The notes under the pieces were generated by a model, which saw only the letters and a list, made by a program, of their open reading frames with translations, was not told where the DNA came from and ran no database searches. From Paraburkholderia atlantica (GTDB lineage: Bacteria > Pseudomonadota > Gammaproteobacteria > Burkholderiales > Burkholderiaceae): DNA of 64,000 bases. The position numbers were made by a program, and so were the translations under genes. The stretch spans positions 372,001-436,000 of the forward strand of contig NZ_WHNQ01000001.1 in the NCBI RefSeq assembly GCF_009362785.1, read 5' to 3'. Shown here in pieces: positions 44,346-53,644 of this stretch (position 1 is its first letter; every line of letters starts with the position of its first letter).

Positions 44346-45551
44346 CTACGCGCTGTTTCGACGCGGTCCGTCCACGTAATCGAACACCGGCAATGTCATC
44401 AGGATGAAGACAAACGGAATCACTTCGATCGATTGATAGAAGAGCGTTTGAAATAAAGCGGCCCATATACACAGCGAAATCCGGCTTGCGCTGCTCACGA
44501 GTTTCGTCACCGAGATCAGCACGCCGTAATAGAAGATCGCGCCCAACAGGCCGATATTCAGAATCTGCTGCAGCACGCTCGATTCGACGACGCCGAACTC
44601 CTGTTTCACCGGTTCGGGTGCCGAGTTCGTGACGAGCCCGAAGTAGGTGCCGGCGATCACGTTGACAGGCAATGCGAGCGACTCGGCCTTGTCCCATGCT
44701 TCGGTGCGGCCATCGTTGCCCTCGGACTGCAGATCGGTCGCACCCATCATCCGTTCAGTGCCGACGTTGACGACACTATCGTTCTGACTGCTCACCGCGA
44801 CGCCAAAGATCATGATCGCCATCGTCGCAAACACGGTGGCGACGATCAGTTTCGCGTTTCTCGTGACGAACTGGATCGGCGCCTGCACGAACGCGAGCCC
44901 GAACGTGCCGAGAATGATCAGCATGCCGCTGCGCGACAGCGCGGAGAAAATTGCGAAGCTGAGTACCGCGCACGCGAGGCCCGACAGCACGTTCTTGCGC
45001 ACCAGATAATCGAGGCCGCACAGCGACGCGCCAATCGCGACGAACAGCGGGTAGTGCAGATAGCTGCCGGTCAGCGACGGCGCGCGCAGATTGTCGAAGC
45101 CGTAAGTCGCGCCGGGCAAATCGATCGGAAACACGTTCTGCTGCTGCGCGAGCGCGACGCCCGCCTCGATCAGCGCGATCAGCACCAGTCCCACATAGGC
45201 GACGCGCGGCCGCACGAAGCGCTTCTGATAGTTCGAGATCGCGTAGAAATAGATGAACAGCGTGAAGATGAAGACGAACAGATAGGACAGCCCGAGCTGA
45301 TCGGTGACCGCGAGCGTCGCGACGAGCGACAGCCCGATCGAGAACAGCATGCCCACGAGGAAGCCGAATGACAGGCGTCCTTCGTCGCGGAAGTAAGCGG
45401 CGATCGCGGTCGGCGAGATGTACCACACCAGCAGCCCGACGATGCCGCCGACCTGGATCAGATAGGCGGCGTCCTTGCCGATCAGGTACTCCAGCACGCC
45501 GCGCGACGCGCACAGCACGACGGCCAGCAGATAGGCGATGGTGGCGATCAT
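44346..45551 (-). CDS. O-antigen/exopolysaccharide polymerase (Wzy-like)
   Basis: 401 residues, about 10-12 hydrophobic segments and one large periplasmic loop (about 245-315, with GTERMMGATDLQSEGNDGRT), the layout of Wzy polymerases. Neighbours (flippase, glycosyltransferases, BY-kinase) support this. Wzy joins flipped repeat units into polymer. It starts 4 bp before the stop side of the upstream glycosyltransferase, so the two are probably coupled. Confidence 0.82.
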   Translation of the reverse strand: MIATIAYLLAVVLCASRGVLEYLIGKDAAYLIQVGGIVGLLVWYISPTAIAAYFRDEGRLSFGFLVGMLFSIGLSLVATLAVTDQLGLSYLFVFIFTLFIYFYAISNYQKRFVRPRVAYVGLVLIALIEAGVALAQQQNVFPIDLPGATYGFDNLRAPSLTGSYLHYPLFVAIGASLCGLDYLVRKNVLSGLACAVLSFAIFSALSRSGMLIILGTFGLAFVQAPIQFVTRNAKLIVATVFATMAIMIFGVAVSSQNDSVVNVGTERMMGATDLQSEGNDGRTEAWDKAESLALPVNVIAGTYFGLVTNSAPEPVKQEFGVVESSVLQQILNIGLLGAIFYYGVLISVTKLVSSASRISLCIWAALFQTLFYQSIEVIPFVFILMTLPVFDYVDGPRRNSA

Positions 45552-45555
45552 GGCG

Positions 45556-46656
45556 TCAGGCCTGATACGCCACGGAGGCGTTGAGGTTGACCGGTTCCCC
45601 GCGGTAGATGCGCTCGATCACGTGCTGGAACTCATCGATTTCGCAGACGTTGAGCAAGGTGCCGTCGTGCTCGACGCCTTCCGCGCCGAGCGGCGTCGAC
45701 ACGACCGGCAGTTTCGCCGCGAGCATTTCGAGCGTCTTCAGCTTGACGCCGGCGCCCGACAGCAGCGGCACGACGCCGATATCGGCGGACTCGAAGTACT
45801 TGCCCGGATTTTCGACGAAGCCGGTCACGCAGATATCGTCGCTATTCAAGCGCTTCACGCGCTCGCTCGGATCGGAGCCGACCACGAACAGCTTCAGTTG
45901 CAGACCGCGCCGGCGCAGCGGCAGAAAAATCGTGTCGATGAAATTGAGTAGCGCCTCTTCGTTTTCGCGGCGCTGCATCGCCCCCCAGAACAGGATGTTG
46001 CCTTTCTCGATCGTGTCTTTCGTGCGCCGTACTTCCTTCAGGAATGCCGGCAGTGAGATCGGCACGACCTGCAACGTGCCGACCCCGGGGTACAGGCCGT
46101 TGATCAGCTGCGCGTCCTTGCTCGACAGCACGAGCACCTTGTCGGCCAGCTTCAGCAGACGCTGCTCGAGCATGAAGGTCTGCCGCGTAAACAGCCATCC
46201 TTCGATGGACTTGATGCGCAGCATGACCTGGATCTGCACGTCATGCGCGCACATCACGATCTTCACGCCGTCGCGGAAACGCTCGCGCAGATTCTGTGCA
46301 TATGTGAAGCATTGCGAGAACTCGAGCCGCACCGTGTCGTAACGGTGCCTGTCGACGAGCTCGCAGAGGAACTTGCCGATCGCGGGTTTATAGCGCGAGA
46401 ACAGCCGCGGTGAAAATGTCAGCGGATTCGCGAGGAACGACGGAATCAGGTCGAACCGGCTCACGTACTGGATGTAGACGTTGCGCACGTTCGCGCGAAA
46501 CTCGATGTCTTTTTCGTCGACCGGCACGCGCGACACGATCAGCACGTCGAGTTCCGATTCCGCGCTCAGTTTGATCAGGTAGTCGTAGGCCAACCGGTGG
46601 CCAGCTTGCGGCGCGTTTTTCTGAGGCAGAAAAGGCGTGACAAATAGCTGTTTCAT
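45556..46656 (-). CDS. Glycosyltransferase (GT4-type)
   Basis: 366 residues from ATG 46656. GT-B fold: N-domain KQLFVTPFLPQKNAPQAGHR and C-domain with NILFWGAMQRRENEEALLNF, GFVENPGKYFESADIGVVPL and the sugar-nucleotide site SGAGVKLKTLEMLAAKLPVV. Retaining transferase of a polysaccharide repeat unit. Second gene of the BY-kinase operon. Confidence 0.9.
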   Translation of the reverse strand: MKQLFVTPFLPQKNAPQAGHRLAYDYLIKLSAESELDVLIVSRVPVDEKDIEFRANVRNVYIQYVSRFDLIPSFLANPLTFSPRLFSRYKPAIGKFLCELVDRHRYDTVRLEFSQCFTYAQNLRERFRDGVKIVMCAHDVQIQVMLRIKSIEGWLFTRQTFMLEQRLLKLADKVLVLSSKDAQLINGLYPGVGTLQVVPISLPAFLKEVRRTKDTIEKGNILFWGAMQRRENEEALLNFIDTIFLPLRRRGLQLKLFVVGSDPSERVKRLNSDDICVTGFVENPGKYFESADIGVVPLLSGAGVKLKTLEMLAAKLPVVSTPLGAEGVEHDGTLLNVCEIDEFQHVIERIYRGEPVNLNASVAYQA

Positions 46657-46798
46657 CCGAGTAGTCCCTTGCCTGTACGGTGTGCGCTCGGCAAGCGCGG
46701 CCGTAAGATCCCTTCGCATTGCTATGTTGGTTTTCTGATCGGTCCATTCGGGCGCTACGCCCCGCACCGCGGCAGCGTCGCGAATCACGCGCCCGGGC

Positions 46799-49018
46799 TT
46801 ATCGGTCGTACGGTTTGTAGATGTAGGCCGCGTAGCGATAGCGTCCGTAGCCGTAGCTGTAGCGCCCCGGCCGCATCCGCAGTCCGTTCATGATCACGCC
46901 GCGCACCGGCAGGCCGACCTTCTGCATCTGGCGAACCGACTCACGCAGCTCGCCGATGCCCGTGACACCCTGACGTGCGACGAAGAACGTCGTACCTGCC
47001 ACGCAGGCGAGCCGCACCGCATCGGCGGCGAGCAGCACCGGCGGTCCGTCGAGCAGCACGACGTCGTAGCCGGTCGCGACCTGGCGCAGCACCGACTCGA
47101 GCCGGACGTTCGACAGCACGTCGCTCGGGCTCGCAACCTGGCGGCCGCTCGCGATGAAATCGACACCCTGGAAGCGGGTCGCACGAATCAGCTCTTCGGG
47201 GCGGTACGCGCCCTGGATCAGATCGGACAGGCCGGGACCGCGATCGCCGCCGAGATGCCGATGCAGAAAGCCGCGGCGCAGGTCGCCGTCGACCAGCAGC
47301 ACGCGCTTGCCGGTCGCACCGATGACCGCGGCCAGATTCAGCGACACGAACGACTTGCCGATGCCCGGCGTCGGGCCCGTGATCAGCACGATGTGGTTGC
47401 GCGCCTTGGTCATCGTGAATTCGAGCGCGGTGCGAAAGCCACGCAGACTTTCGATCGCCGGATCGATCACCGCTTCGCCGGCGAGCACGAGCGCCTTCGA
47501 TTCCGGCCGGCGACGGCTGTGCGCGAACCGCTCTTCCTGACGGCTGAACGGCACGCTCGCGTAGACCGGCAGACCGGTGCGCAGCTCGACTTCGTACGGA
47601 TCGTCGATCGCGTCGAACAAGCGCTGACGCACGAGCGCGATCACCGAGCCGACGAACACGCCGAGCATCAGCGCGCCGATGATGATCAGGAGCGGCTTGG
47701 GCCGCACCGGCGTATCAGGCGCGACGGCGCCGTCGACGATGCGCACGTTGCCGGCCTTGCCCGCCTTGATCAGCTTCAGTTGTTCGAGCGTATTGCGCAG
47801 CGACGTGTCGAGTTCGGTGCCGACCTGCACGTCGCGCTGCAGGCGCAGCACGTTCTGTTCGAGCGGCGGCAGCGATTGCGTCCGGCTCGCGAGATCCTTC
47901 GCTTCCTGTTGCGCCGCACGCAACTGCGCGTTGATCGACTGCACGGCCGGATGCTGGTCGGTGAAGCGCGACAGCAGTTCATTGCGCTTCTGTTGCAGTT
48001 CCGCGAGCCGCGTCTGCGCCTGAACCGACAGCTGCAGCAGGTTGGTCGCTTCCTCGCCGAGATCGACGGTGCCATGCTTCGCGCGGAAGTCGTTGAAGCG
48101 CGTTTCCGAATCGGAAAGCTGCTGGCGCATTTCCGGAAGCTGCATTTCGAGGAAACGGATCGAACGCTCCGCTTCCTCGGACTTGCGCTTCAGATTCTGG
48201 CTCACGTATTCGCCCGCGATGGTCGCCAGAATCGCGCTGATCTTCTTCGGATCGCTGCCTTCCAGCGACACGCCGAGGATGTCCGATTCCTTGCCCTTCT
48301 CGGAGATCGACAACTCCTTGCGCAGCTTTTCGGTCGTCGTCAGCGCGGACTGGCGCCGCACTTCGAAGGTCGCGCCGGGCTTCGCGTCGATCCGGTCGAC
48401 GACGAGCGTGAGCGGCCCGTAGTTGGTCGTCGCGTTCAGCGGTTGGCCGACCGTGCCGTCGAGCTTCAGCTTGCCGTATTGCAGCTCGTAGCTCGATCCC
48501 TCGCCCATTCTCAGCACGAACGGACGGTCGAACAGCTCTTCCGGCACGTCGAATTTCGACACCGTGATGCGCTCGTTGCCGTACACGTAGCCGTGCGGTC
48601 CCGGCGTCGACAGATGATCGGAATGACGGCCGAGCCAGCGGCCGAACAGCGGGAAGTAGCGCGGCGCCGCTTCGATGTCGAGATTGAGTTTGTCCACCGC
48701 GCGGCCCACCACCATGCGCGAGCCGATCACCTGGGCCTCGCCGGACGTGGCGGTCTTCACGTCGAACATCGCGGACACGTCGCCGATCACGCTCTTGGAC
48801 GAGGTACCTGCGTTCTCCTCGACCTGCACCAGAATGTCCGCGCGATAGACGGGTTGGGAGAACACCGAATAACCGATGCCGAGCGCGACCGCGATGGCCG
48901 TCGTGAGGGCAATCAGCTTGCGGTTGTCATACAGCGCATCCAGATAATTCGCGAAGCCCGCCGGCGGATGTTCGCTGTTGTTGTTCCGGCTATCGAATGG
49001 TGCACTGCTTTGGTTCAT
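46799..49018 (-). CDS. Second BY-kinase polysaccharide co-polymerase (Wzc-like)
   Basis: 739 residues from ATG 49018, with ribosome site GGGAGA. It has the same layout as the first copy: membrane segments near the start (LIALTTAIAVALGIGYSVFS) and at about 430 (LLIIIGALMLGVFVGSVIAL), coiled coil between them, then the kinase domain with ITGPTPGIGKSFVSLNLA, VLLVDGDLRRGFLH and DVVLLDGPPVLL. The Tyr-rich tail RYSYGYGRYRYAAYIY ends it. The two copies are paralogues and not recent duplicates. First gene of the set II operon. No Wza lies next to it. Confidence 0.92.
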   Translation of the reverse strand: MNQSSAPFDSRNNNSEHPPAGFANYLDALYDNRKLIALTTAIAVALGIGYSVFSQPVYRADILVQVEENAGTSSKSVIGDVSAMFDVKTATSGEAQVIGSRMVVGRAVDKLNLDIEAAPRYFPLFGRWLGRHSDHLSTPGPHGYVYGNERITVSKFDVPEELFDRPFVLRMGEGSSYELQYGKLKLDGTVGQPLNATTNYGPLTLVVDRIDAKPGATFEVRRQSALTTTEKLRKELSISEKGKESDILGVSLEGSDPKKISAILATIAGEYVSQNLKRKSEEAERSIRFLEMQLPEMRQQLSDSETRFNDFRAKHGTVDLGEEATNLLQLSVQAQTRLAELQQKRNELLSRFTDQHPAVQSINAQLRAAQQEAKDLASRTQSLPPLEQNVLRLQRDVQVGTELDTSLRNTLEQLKLIKAGKAGNVRIVDGAVAPDTPVRPKPLLIIIGALMLGVFVGSVIALVRQRLFDAIDDPYEVELRTGLPVYASVPFSRQEERFAHSRRRPESKALVLAGEAVIDPAIESLRGFRTALEFTMTKARNHIVLITGPTPGIGKSFVSLNLAAVIGATGKRVLLVDGDLRRGFLHRHLGGDRGPGLSDLIQGAYRPEELIRATRFQGVDFIASGRQVASPSDVLSNVRLESVLRQVATGYDVVLLDGPPVLLAADAVRLACVAGTTFFVARQGVTGIGELRESVRQMQKVGLPVRGVIMNGLRMRPGRYSYGYGRYRYAAYIYKPYDR

Positions 49019-49238
49019 GCGAGTTCTCCCAAAGTCTCGACGGTTTGCCACTTCTTCCCGGCGCCCGGACCGGCACGTCGCCGCATCCAGTCACGCCTGT
49101 GTCCGTCGAGCTGAGCGCCTCGAATCGGACGGGGTAGCTGATTTGCGCCACATCGGCTACCTTTGTGTGTAACAGCACCTATGCGAGCTCGGCTCTTTTC
49201 CCTAACATCGCACCACCCCTTTTCTTACGGTGACCGAA

Positions 49239-49622
49239 ATGAAAAAACTTCTTGCCGCCGTATTACCGGTATTACTGACTGCCCAGGCGGGATACGCGCA
49301 GAGCATCGTGTCCGCCTCCTCTTCCGCTTATGCGCCGCGTTATGTCGCCAAGCACTCGCAACTCGAAGCGATGACGCCTCATGCGGCCAGTTCCACGACG
49401 CTCTACGGCTCCCCGTCGGATTTCGCGTACGCTAAAAAGAACCGCTATGTCGCGCCCAACGTGTACACCCAAACGAAAAACAGCCTTCCAAAGCAGAAAC
49501 GTACAAGCGTTGCACAGCCTGTCCGCGGCAAGAACTCAGCGGACCCCTACGGCAGCGATTTATGGAATTCAGACCAGACCTACGCGTCTCCCGAGACCTC
49601 CGATCCGTACAGCGTGCGCTGA
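49239..49622 (+). CDS. Small exported protein of unknown function
   Basis: 127 residues from ATG 49239 (a GTG lies at 49230). Signal peptide MKKLLAAVLPVLLTAQAGYA. The mature part is Ser/Tyr/Asn/Pro-rich and basic in the middle, without Cys (QSIVSASSSAYAPRYVAKHS, later GKNSADPYGSDLWNSDQTYA). Divergent from the BY-kinase gene, about 220 bp apart. It may be controlled with the polysaccharide operon, but its role is unknown. Confidence 0.75.
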   Translation: MKKLLAAVLPVLLTAQAGYAQSIVSASSSAYAPRYVAKHSQLEAMTPHAASSTTLYGSPSDFAYAKKNRYVAPNVYTQTKNSLPKQKRTSVAQPVRGKNSADPYGSDLWNSDQTYASPETSDPYSVR

Positions 49623-50071
49623 GCTGTAGCGCATCACCGTCTGGATCCCCCGTATCGCTGATGTGGTCGCTTGCGGCCACATTCCTGTTTGGGTTGAGCT
49701 GACTGCCGGGCCCGGTAGCGATATTTCCCCGATTAGCCGCGTCTCGTCCGCCGTTTTTCCACGCAAACGCTCACGACATGCACATGCTCTTGTTCTGATG
49801 AGTCTGGCGTTTCGTCGGCCCTTGAGCCGATCACCGCCAGCTCCGCGCCCTCGTTTACCCTGTCGAGCCGCGCGCTTCAACGCTCGATAAAAGCCTTTCC
49901 TTGGCAATCATAATATTCAGAGAGCCCGTCCTTACAACGTTCGGCAGCGCACACAAAAGCCGATTGCTACAGGATTGCTTCAGACCAATCGCGCAATAAA
50001 ATCCGGGTGTTTAAAACGACGATAACCGCGCGGATATACACGCCGTTTGCCACAATCAGCGCCGACTATTT
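49623..50071. other. Intergenic region between convergent genes
   Basis: About 450 bp, with GC falling toward 49990-50040. No gene, terminator with T-tract or repeat was recognised. Confidence 0.4.
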
Positions 50072-51316
50072 TCAGGGTGCTGGACGCGGATTATCTGCAT
50101 AGCGCGCGCGCCGGCGCGAAGGCGCGATGGGCGCCGAACTTTCGCCGATATGCATGATTTCGGCCAGACGCTGCGCATAATGCTCGGGCAGATATTCTCC
50201 GACGTCGTACTTTCTGTGCTCATCGGCCAGATGAACGGCCAACTCGGCGAGCGCCTGTTTCAGACTGCCCGGATCGAATTTGAACTTGATCTTGTTGCCG
50301 ACCGATTCCGCGGTCACCGCCATGCTGCCGCCATCGCGAATCAGCACCGGCAGGCCGAGCATCGCCGCCTCGACCACCACAAGGGGTGCGTTCTCCGCGC
50401 CCACCGACGGCACGACCACCGCATCGGCGAACTCGCGCATCGCGGGAAACAGCTGCTGCTGCGGCATCGTGCCGAACAGGATCAGCTTGCGCTGGGCGAT
50501 CAGCGACGCGTAGCGCTGTTCGATCGCCGCGCGGTCCGGGCCGTCGCCGTACACGCCGATGCTATTGATGCGCTCGAAGCCCGCCGCCTCGCAGAGCGTC
50601 AGAAATTGCAGCAAGCCTTTCTCCGGCGAGATCCTTCCGACGAACGCGATGTTGAAGCGCTCCTTGTTACGCACCGTGACGATCGGCATCGCGCTCGGCA
50701 CCGCCGACGGGTTGTGCACGATGACCGTGTTCTCGATGCCCACGCGATGCAGTGCCTGCTGCATGAACAGGCTCGGGCACAAGATCCTGTCGAACACGCG
50801 CGCGGGTTGATAGGCCGCGCGGACCGCGTGCCACCACGCCTTCGTCATCAGATCGTGCACGAGGCCCTTCGGCGTCGGCCGCAACGTGAGGACCGCGCGG
50901 GTGCGCAGCACGTCGAGCGGCAGAATGATCGGCCGCTTGTCCTTGTCGAAGTACTGCAGCGACGGGTTGTAGTAGACGAGGTGATAGTCGTGGCAGGTGT
51001 GATATGCGCGGTAACCGAACTGACGCTGGTTGCGCGCGATCACGCTGAGAATCGAAGGCGACAGCACGTTGTGGTAGTTGTGCACCATCAGCCGATGCGG
51101 CCGGAAACGGTGCAGCGTCTTTTCGAGCGCGCGCGCGGCGGTCGTGTTCCAGGAGCGCGTCAGCATCGTCGAGCGGCCGGAAAACTGGCTATCGTCGAAA
51201 CGCTCGACCTCGACGCCGCGCAGCGTGCCCAATAGCTCGGCCGATTGTTGATAGACCACTTCCGCGCCGCCCATGTGCGCGTAATCGTTGATCACCAGTA
51301 CCCTGCAGCGCTGCAT
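50072..51316 (-). CDS. Glycosyltransferase (GT4-type)
   Basis: 414 residues; ATG 51316 is preceded by CAGGAGGGG. GT-B: N-domain VLVINDYAHMGGAEVVYQQS, C-domain FNIAFVGRISPEKGLLQFLT and VVVPSVGAENAPLVVVEAAM, where Glu residues contact the sugar nucleotide. A short Arg/Pro tail follows. Last gene of the ATP-grasp/oxidoreductase/deacetylase operon, so it presumably completes or modifies a surface glycan. Confidence 0.9.
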   Translation of the reverse strand: MQRCRVLVINDYAHMGGAEVVYQQSAELLGTLRGVEVERFDDSQFSGRSTMLTRSWNTTAARALEKTLHRFRPHRLMVHNYHNVLSPSILSVIARNQRQFGYRAYHTCHDYHLVYYNPSLQYFDKDKRPIILPLDVLRTRAVLTLRPTPKGLVHDLMTKAWWHAVRAAYQPARVFDRILCPSLFMQQALHRVGIENTVIVHNPSAVPSAMPIVTVRNKERFNIAFVGRISPEKGLLQFLTLCEAAGFERINSIGVYGDGPDRAAIEQRYASLIAQRKLILFGTMPQQQLFPAMREFADAVVVPSVGAENAPLVVVEAAMLGLPVLIRDGGSMAVTAESVGNKIKFKFDPGSLKQALAELAVHLADEHRKYDVGEYLPEHYAQRLAEIMHIGESSAPIAPSRRRARYADNPRPAP

Positions 51317-51408
51317 GTTCCCCTCCTGTTGTCTGCCTGTCGTGCCGTCTCGCGAAGAACCCGGACGGCTTGCCCGGACCAATCGCCTGGTCCGGGCGCT
51401 CCCCCTGT

Positions 51409-52362
51409 TCAAAACTGCGGAAACTTGCCGCGCCAGCCGCCCCCCTCGCGCAGGTAGCGCAGAAACAGCGCAATGCCGCTCAATTGCGCCGCGAAGCGCA
51501 GCGTCGACGCCGCATCGTCGATGATGATCGTGCGCAGCCGGTACGGATCGGTATGCTGATCGTTCCAGCCGATGTCGCAGGTACGCGCGGTTTTGAAGCC
51601 CGCCGCGCGCACGAACTCCACTTCGCGCTCGCCGTAATTGCCGTTCGGATACGCGAAGTGCTCGCACGGCTGTTGCAGCAGCGTCGCGATCTCATGGCGG
51701 CTGTCGCTGATTTCGGCCTTGCTTTCAGCGTCGCTGCAATGCGTGAGGATCGGATGGAAGCGCGTATGCGCCTGGAAGTCGACGTGCTCGCGCATCGCCT
51801 GCATCTGTTCGATCGACAGGCCGGTCGGCCGGTCGTCGCCGTCCTGCTGGTAGCCTTGGGCGGCCAGTGCGGCGAGGCGTTCGTCGTTCGTCATGCGCTT
51901 CAGACGTTCATGGCCGACCCGTAGCGAACCCGGATGCAGCCACCAGTGACTGCGCGGCCGTCCGACGATGCGGCTGCACAGGAAGATCGTCGGGCGCACC
52001 TTGTGCTTGATGAACACCGGCAATAGCTTCGCGTTGCCCGCGTGGCCGTCGTCGAGCGTGATCGCCACGCGTGGCCGGCCGCGGCCGGGCGCGCTGACGT
52101 CGGTCAAAGGCACGAACTCGCACAGCTTGCCCAGATAAGTCAGATGACGGTCGAGCGTGTCCGGATCGGGATCGTGATAAAGCAGCACGGCCACGCGATC
52201 GCGCCACAGCAGCTTGCGCGTGCACCACGCGAGACCCGACATCAACACGAAGCCCGCGAGCATCTCCTTCACGAGCGCCTTGTAGCGCTTCATGCGGGGC
52301 CCGCGGTAGCTGTCTGACAGGCGCGAGCGCATCGACGCGCCCGTTGTTTGGGTCTTATTCAC
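51409..52362 (-). CDS. Polysaccharide deacetylase (NodB/CE4-like)
   Basis: 317 residues from GTG 52362, which has GGAG 7 bp upstream and overlaps the preceding stop by 8 bp; ATG 52332 or 52293 are alternatives. One N-terminal hydrophobic segment (MLAGFVLMSGLAWC). CE4 motifs: VAVLLYHDPDPDTLDRHL, VAITLDDGHAGNAKLLPVFI (metal Asp pair), FQAHTRFHPILTHCSD (His) and HFAYPNGNYGEREVEF. It should remove acetyl groups from N-acetyl sugars at the membrane. Confidence 0.88.
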   Translation of the reverse strand: MNKTQTTGASMRSRLSDSYRGPRMKRYKALVKEMLAGFVLMSGLAWCTRKLLWRDRVAVLLYHDPDPDTLDRHLTYLGKLCEFVPLTDVSAPGRGRPRVAITLDDGHAGNAKLLPVFIKHKVRPTIFLCSRIVGRPRSHWWLHPGSLRVGHERLKRMTNDERLAALAAQGYQQDGDDRPTGLSIEQMQAMREHVDFQAHTRFHPILTHCSDAESKAEISDSRHEIATLLQQPCEHFAYPNGNYGEREVEFVRAAGFKTARTCDIGWNDQHTDPYRLRTIIIDDAASTLRFAAQLSGIALFLRYLREGGGWRGKFPQF

Positions 52363-53608
52363 CTGAGCGCTCCGGCATGGGTGCATGGGTGACCGGCCAC
52401 GCGCGTTGCCGCGAACCCGCTTTCAACGAGCCGATAAGATGCCGCGCCACGGTCGGCGACGCGTGCTTGGTTCCATAGACGAAGCGCATCACCGGCCCGA
52501 AGCTATGCGCGGACGCGGGTCCGATCACATAGAGGCCGCGCACGCGCGTTTCGTAGTGCGAGTTCAGGTCGGGCATGCCGCCCTGATTCGAAATCGCGTC
52601 GGCCAGATCTTTAGACAGGAACGCGTGCTGCCGCATGTCGGTCTTGAAACCGGTCGCGGCGATCACGTGATCGGCGCTCACGCGCGCTTCCTTGCCGTCG
52701 GTCAGCACGTTGAGGACGACGCGGTCGTTTTCGATCGCCGCGGAACGCACCACGGTTCGATGCGAAATCTGTACCTTGCCCACCACGCGATCGTGCAGCC
52801 ACCACGCGCCGGACGCGCCATAGGTGTGCTCCATGATCAGCTTGCGGCGTCGCGGGTCGAGCATGTGGAACACGCCGGGAAACTCGGACAGGAACAGCGA
52901 GCGCCAGCCGCGCCCGAGCCCCGCGTCGGGCCCCTTGATGCGCGACAGGATGTTGCGCCCGCCGTGCGGCCGCTCGTGCCACACCACGCTGCTCTCGCGC
53001 ATCAGCACGTGCGCGCGTGCGCCGAGTTCGTTGAGCAGCGCGGACAGTCCGAGCGCCGACTGCCCGCCACCGACGATCGCAATGTCCTTGCCGCGCGCCC
53101 ACTCGAGGTTCCCGTACAACTCCGAATGCGACGCATACTGCGGCGGCAACTCCTGCAGCGCCGTCGGAGTTTGCGCGAAGCCTTTCAGGCCGAGCGCGAT
53201 CACGACCCGGCGGGCGGCGAGCGAACGGCCGTCGCTCAGCGACAGCTGGAACTGATCGCCGACGCGGCGCAATGCGAGCACGTCGACCGGCTGGATTTCG
53301 CCGACCAGATTCTTCTGGAACCACAGCCCGTACTCGACGAAGGTTTCGAGCGGCAGCGCCATGCCGAGCGGCCGGTATGGCAGCCCTTTCAGGCGGCAGT
53401 AGTCTTCGACGGTAAAGCCGCTGCGCGGCGCATGCATGCTCGACGCGAAAGCCTCCGAGCGCAGCAGCATGCCGGGCGGCATGTAGTTGCGCCACGCTCC
53501 CATCGGTTCCCCGAGGATCTGGTGATCCACGCCGGCGGCCTTCAGATGCGCGGCAAGAGACGACCCGTAGGGCCCCGCGCCAATGATGATGGTATCGGTC
53601 AAAGACAT
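52355..53608 (-). CDS. FAD/NAD(P)-dependent oxidoreductase (flavin monooxygenase-like)
   Basis: 417 residues. The FAD dinucleotide-binding motif DTIIIGAGPYGSSLAAHLKA starts the protein. An NADPH-binding motif IAIVGGGQSALGLSALLNEL lies near 190, and the ATGF motif DHVIAATGFKTDMRQ near 320. This matches the class B flavoprotein monooxygenase/N-hydroxylase fold (SidA/IucD, FMO). GLYVIGPASAHSFGPVMRFV near the end is typical. Substrate unknown; N- or C-oxidation of an amino acid or amino sugar is possible. It lies between the ATP-grasp gene and the deacetylase gene. Confidence 0.85.
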   Translation of the reverse strand: MSLTDTIIIGAGPYGSSLAAHLKAAGVDHQILGEPMGAWRNYMPPGMLLRSEAFASSMHAPRSGFTVEDYCRLKGLPYRPLGMALPLETFVEYGLWFQKNLVGEIQPVDVLALRRVGDQFQLSLSDGRSLAARRVVIALGLKGFAQTPTALQELPPQYASHSELYGNLEWARGKDIAIVGGGQSALGLSALLNELGARAHVLMRESSVVWHERPHGGRNILSRIKGPDAGLGRGWRSLFLSEFPGVFHMLDPRRRKLIMEHTYGASGAWWLHDRVVGKVQISHRTVVRSAAIENDRVVLNVLTDGKEARVSADHVIAATGFKTDMRQHAFLSKDLADAISNQGGMPDLNSHYETRVRGLYVIGPASAHSFGPVMRFVYGTKHASPTVARHLIGSLKAGSRQRAWPVTHAPMPERSGE

Positions 53609-53644
53609 TGCTGGTCTCCTGGGGAGGGGCTGTCGTCGCCAGCG

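Noticed and set aside
10951..49018. The two BY-kinase genes as a recent duplication
   Set aside because: They share layout and motifs but differ in most residues and have different tails and neighbours. Old paralogues fit better.
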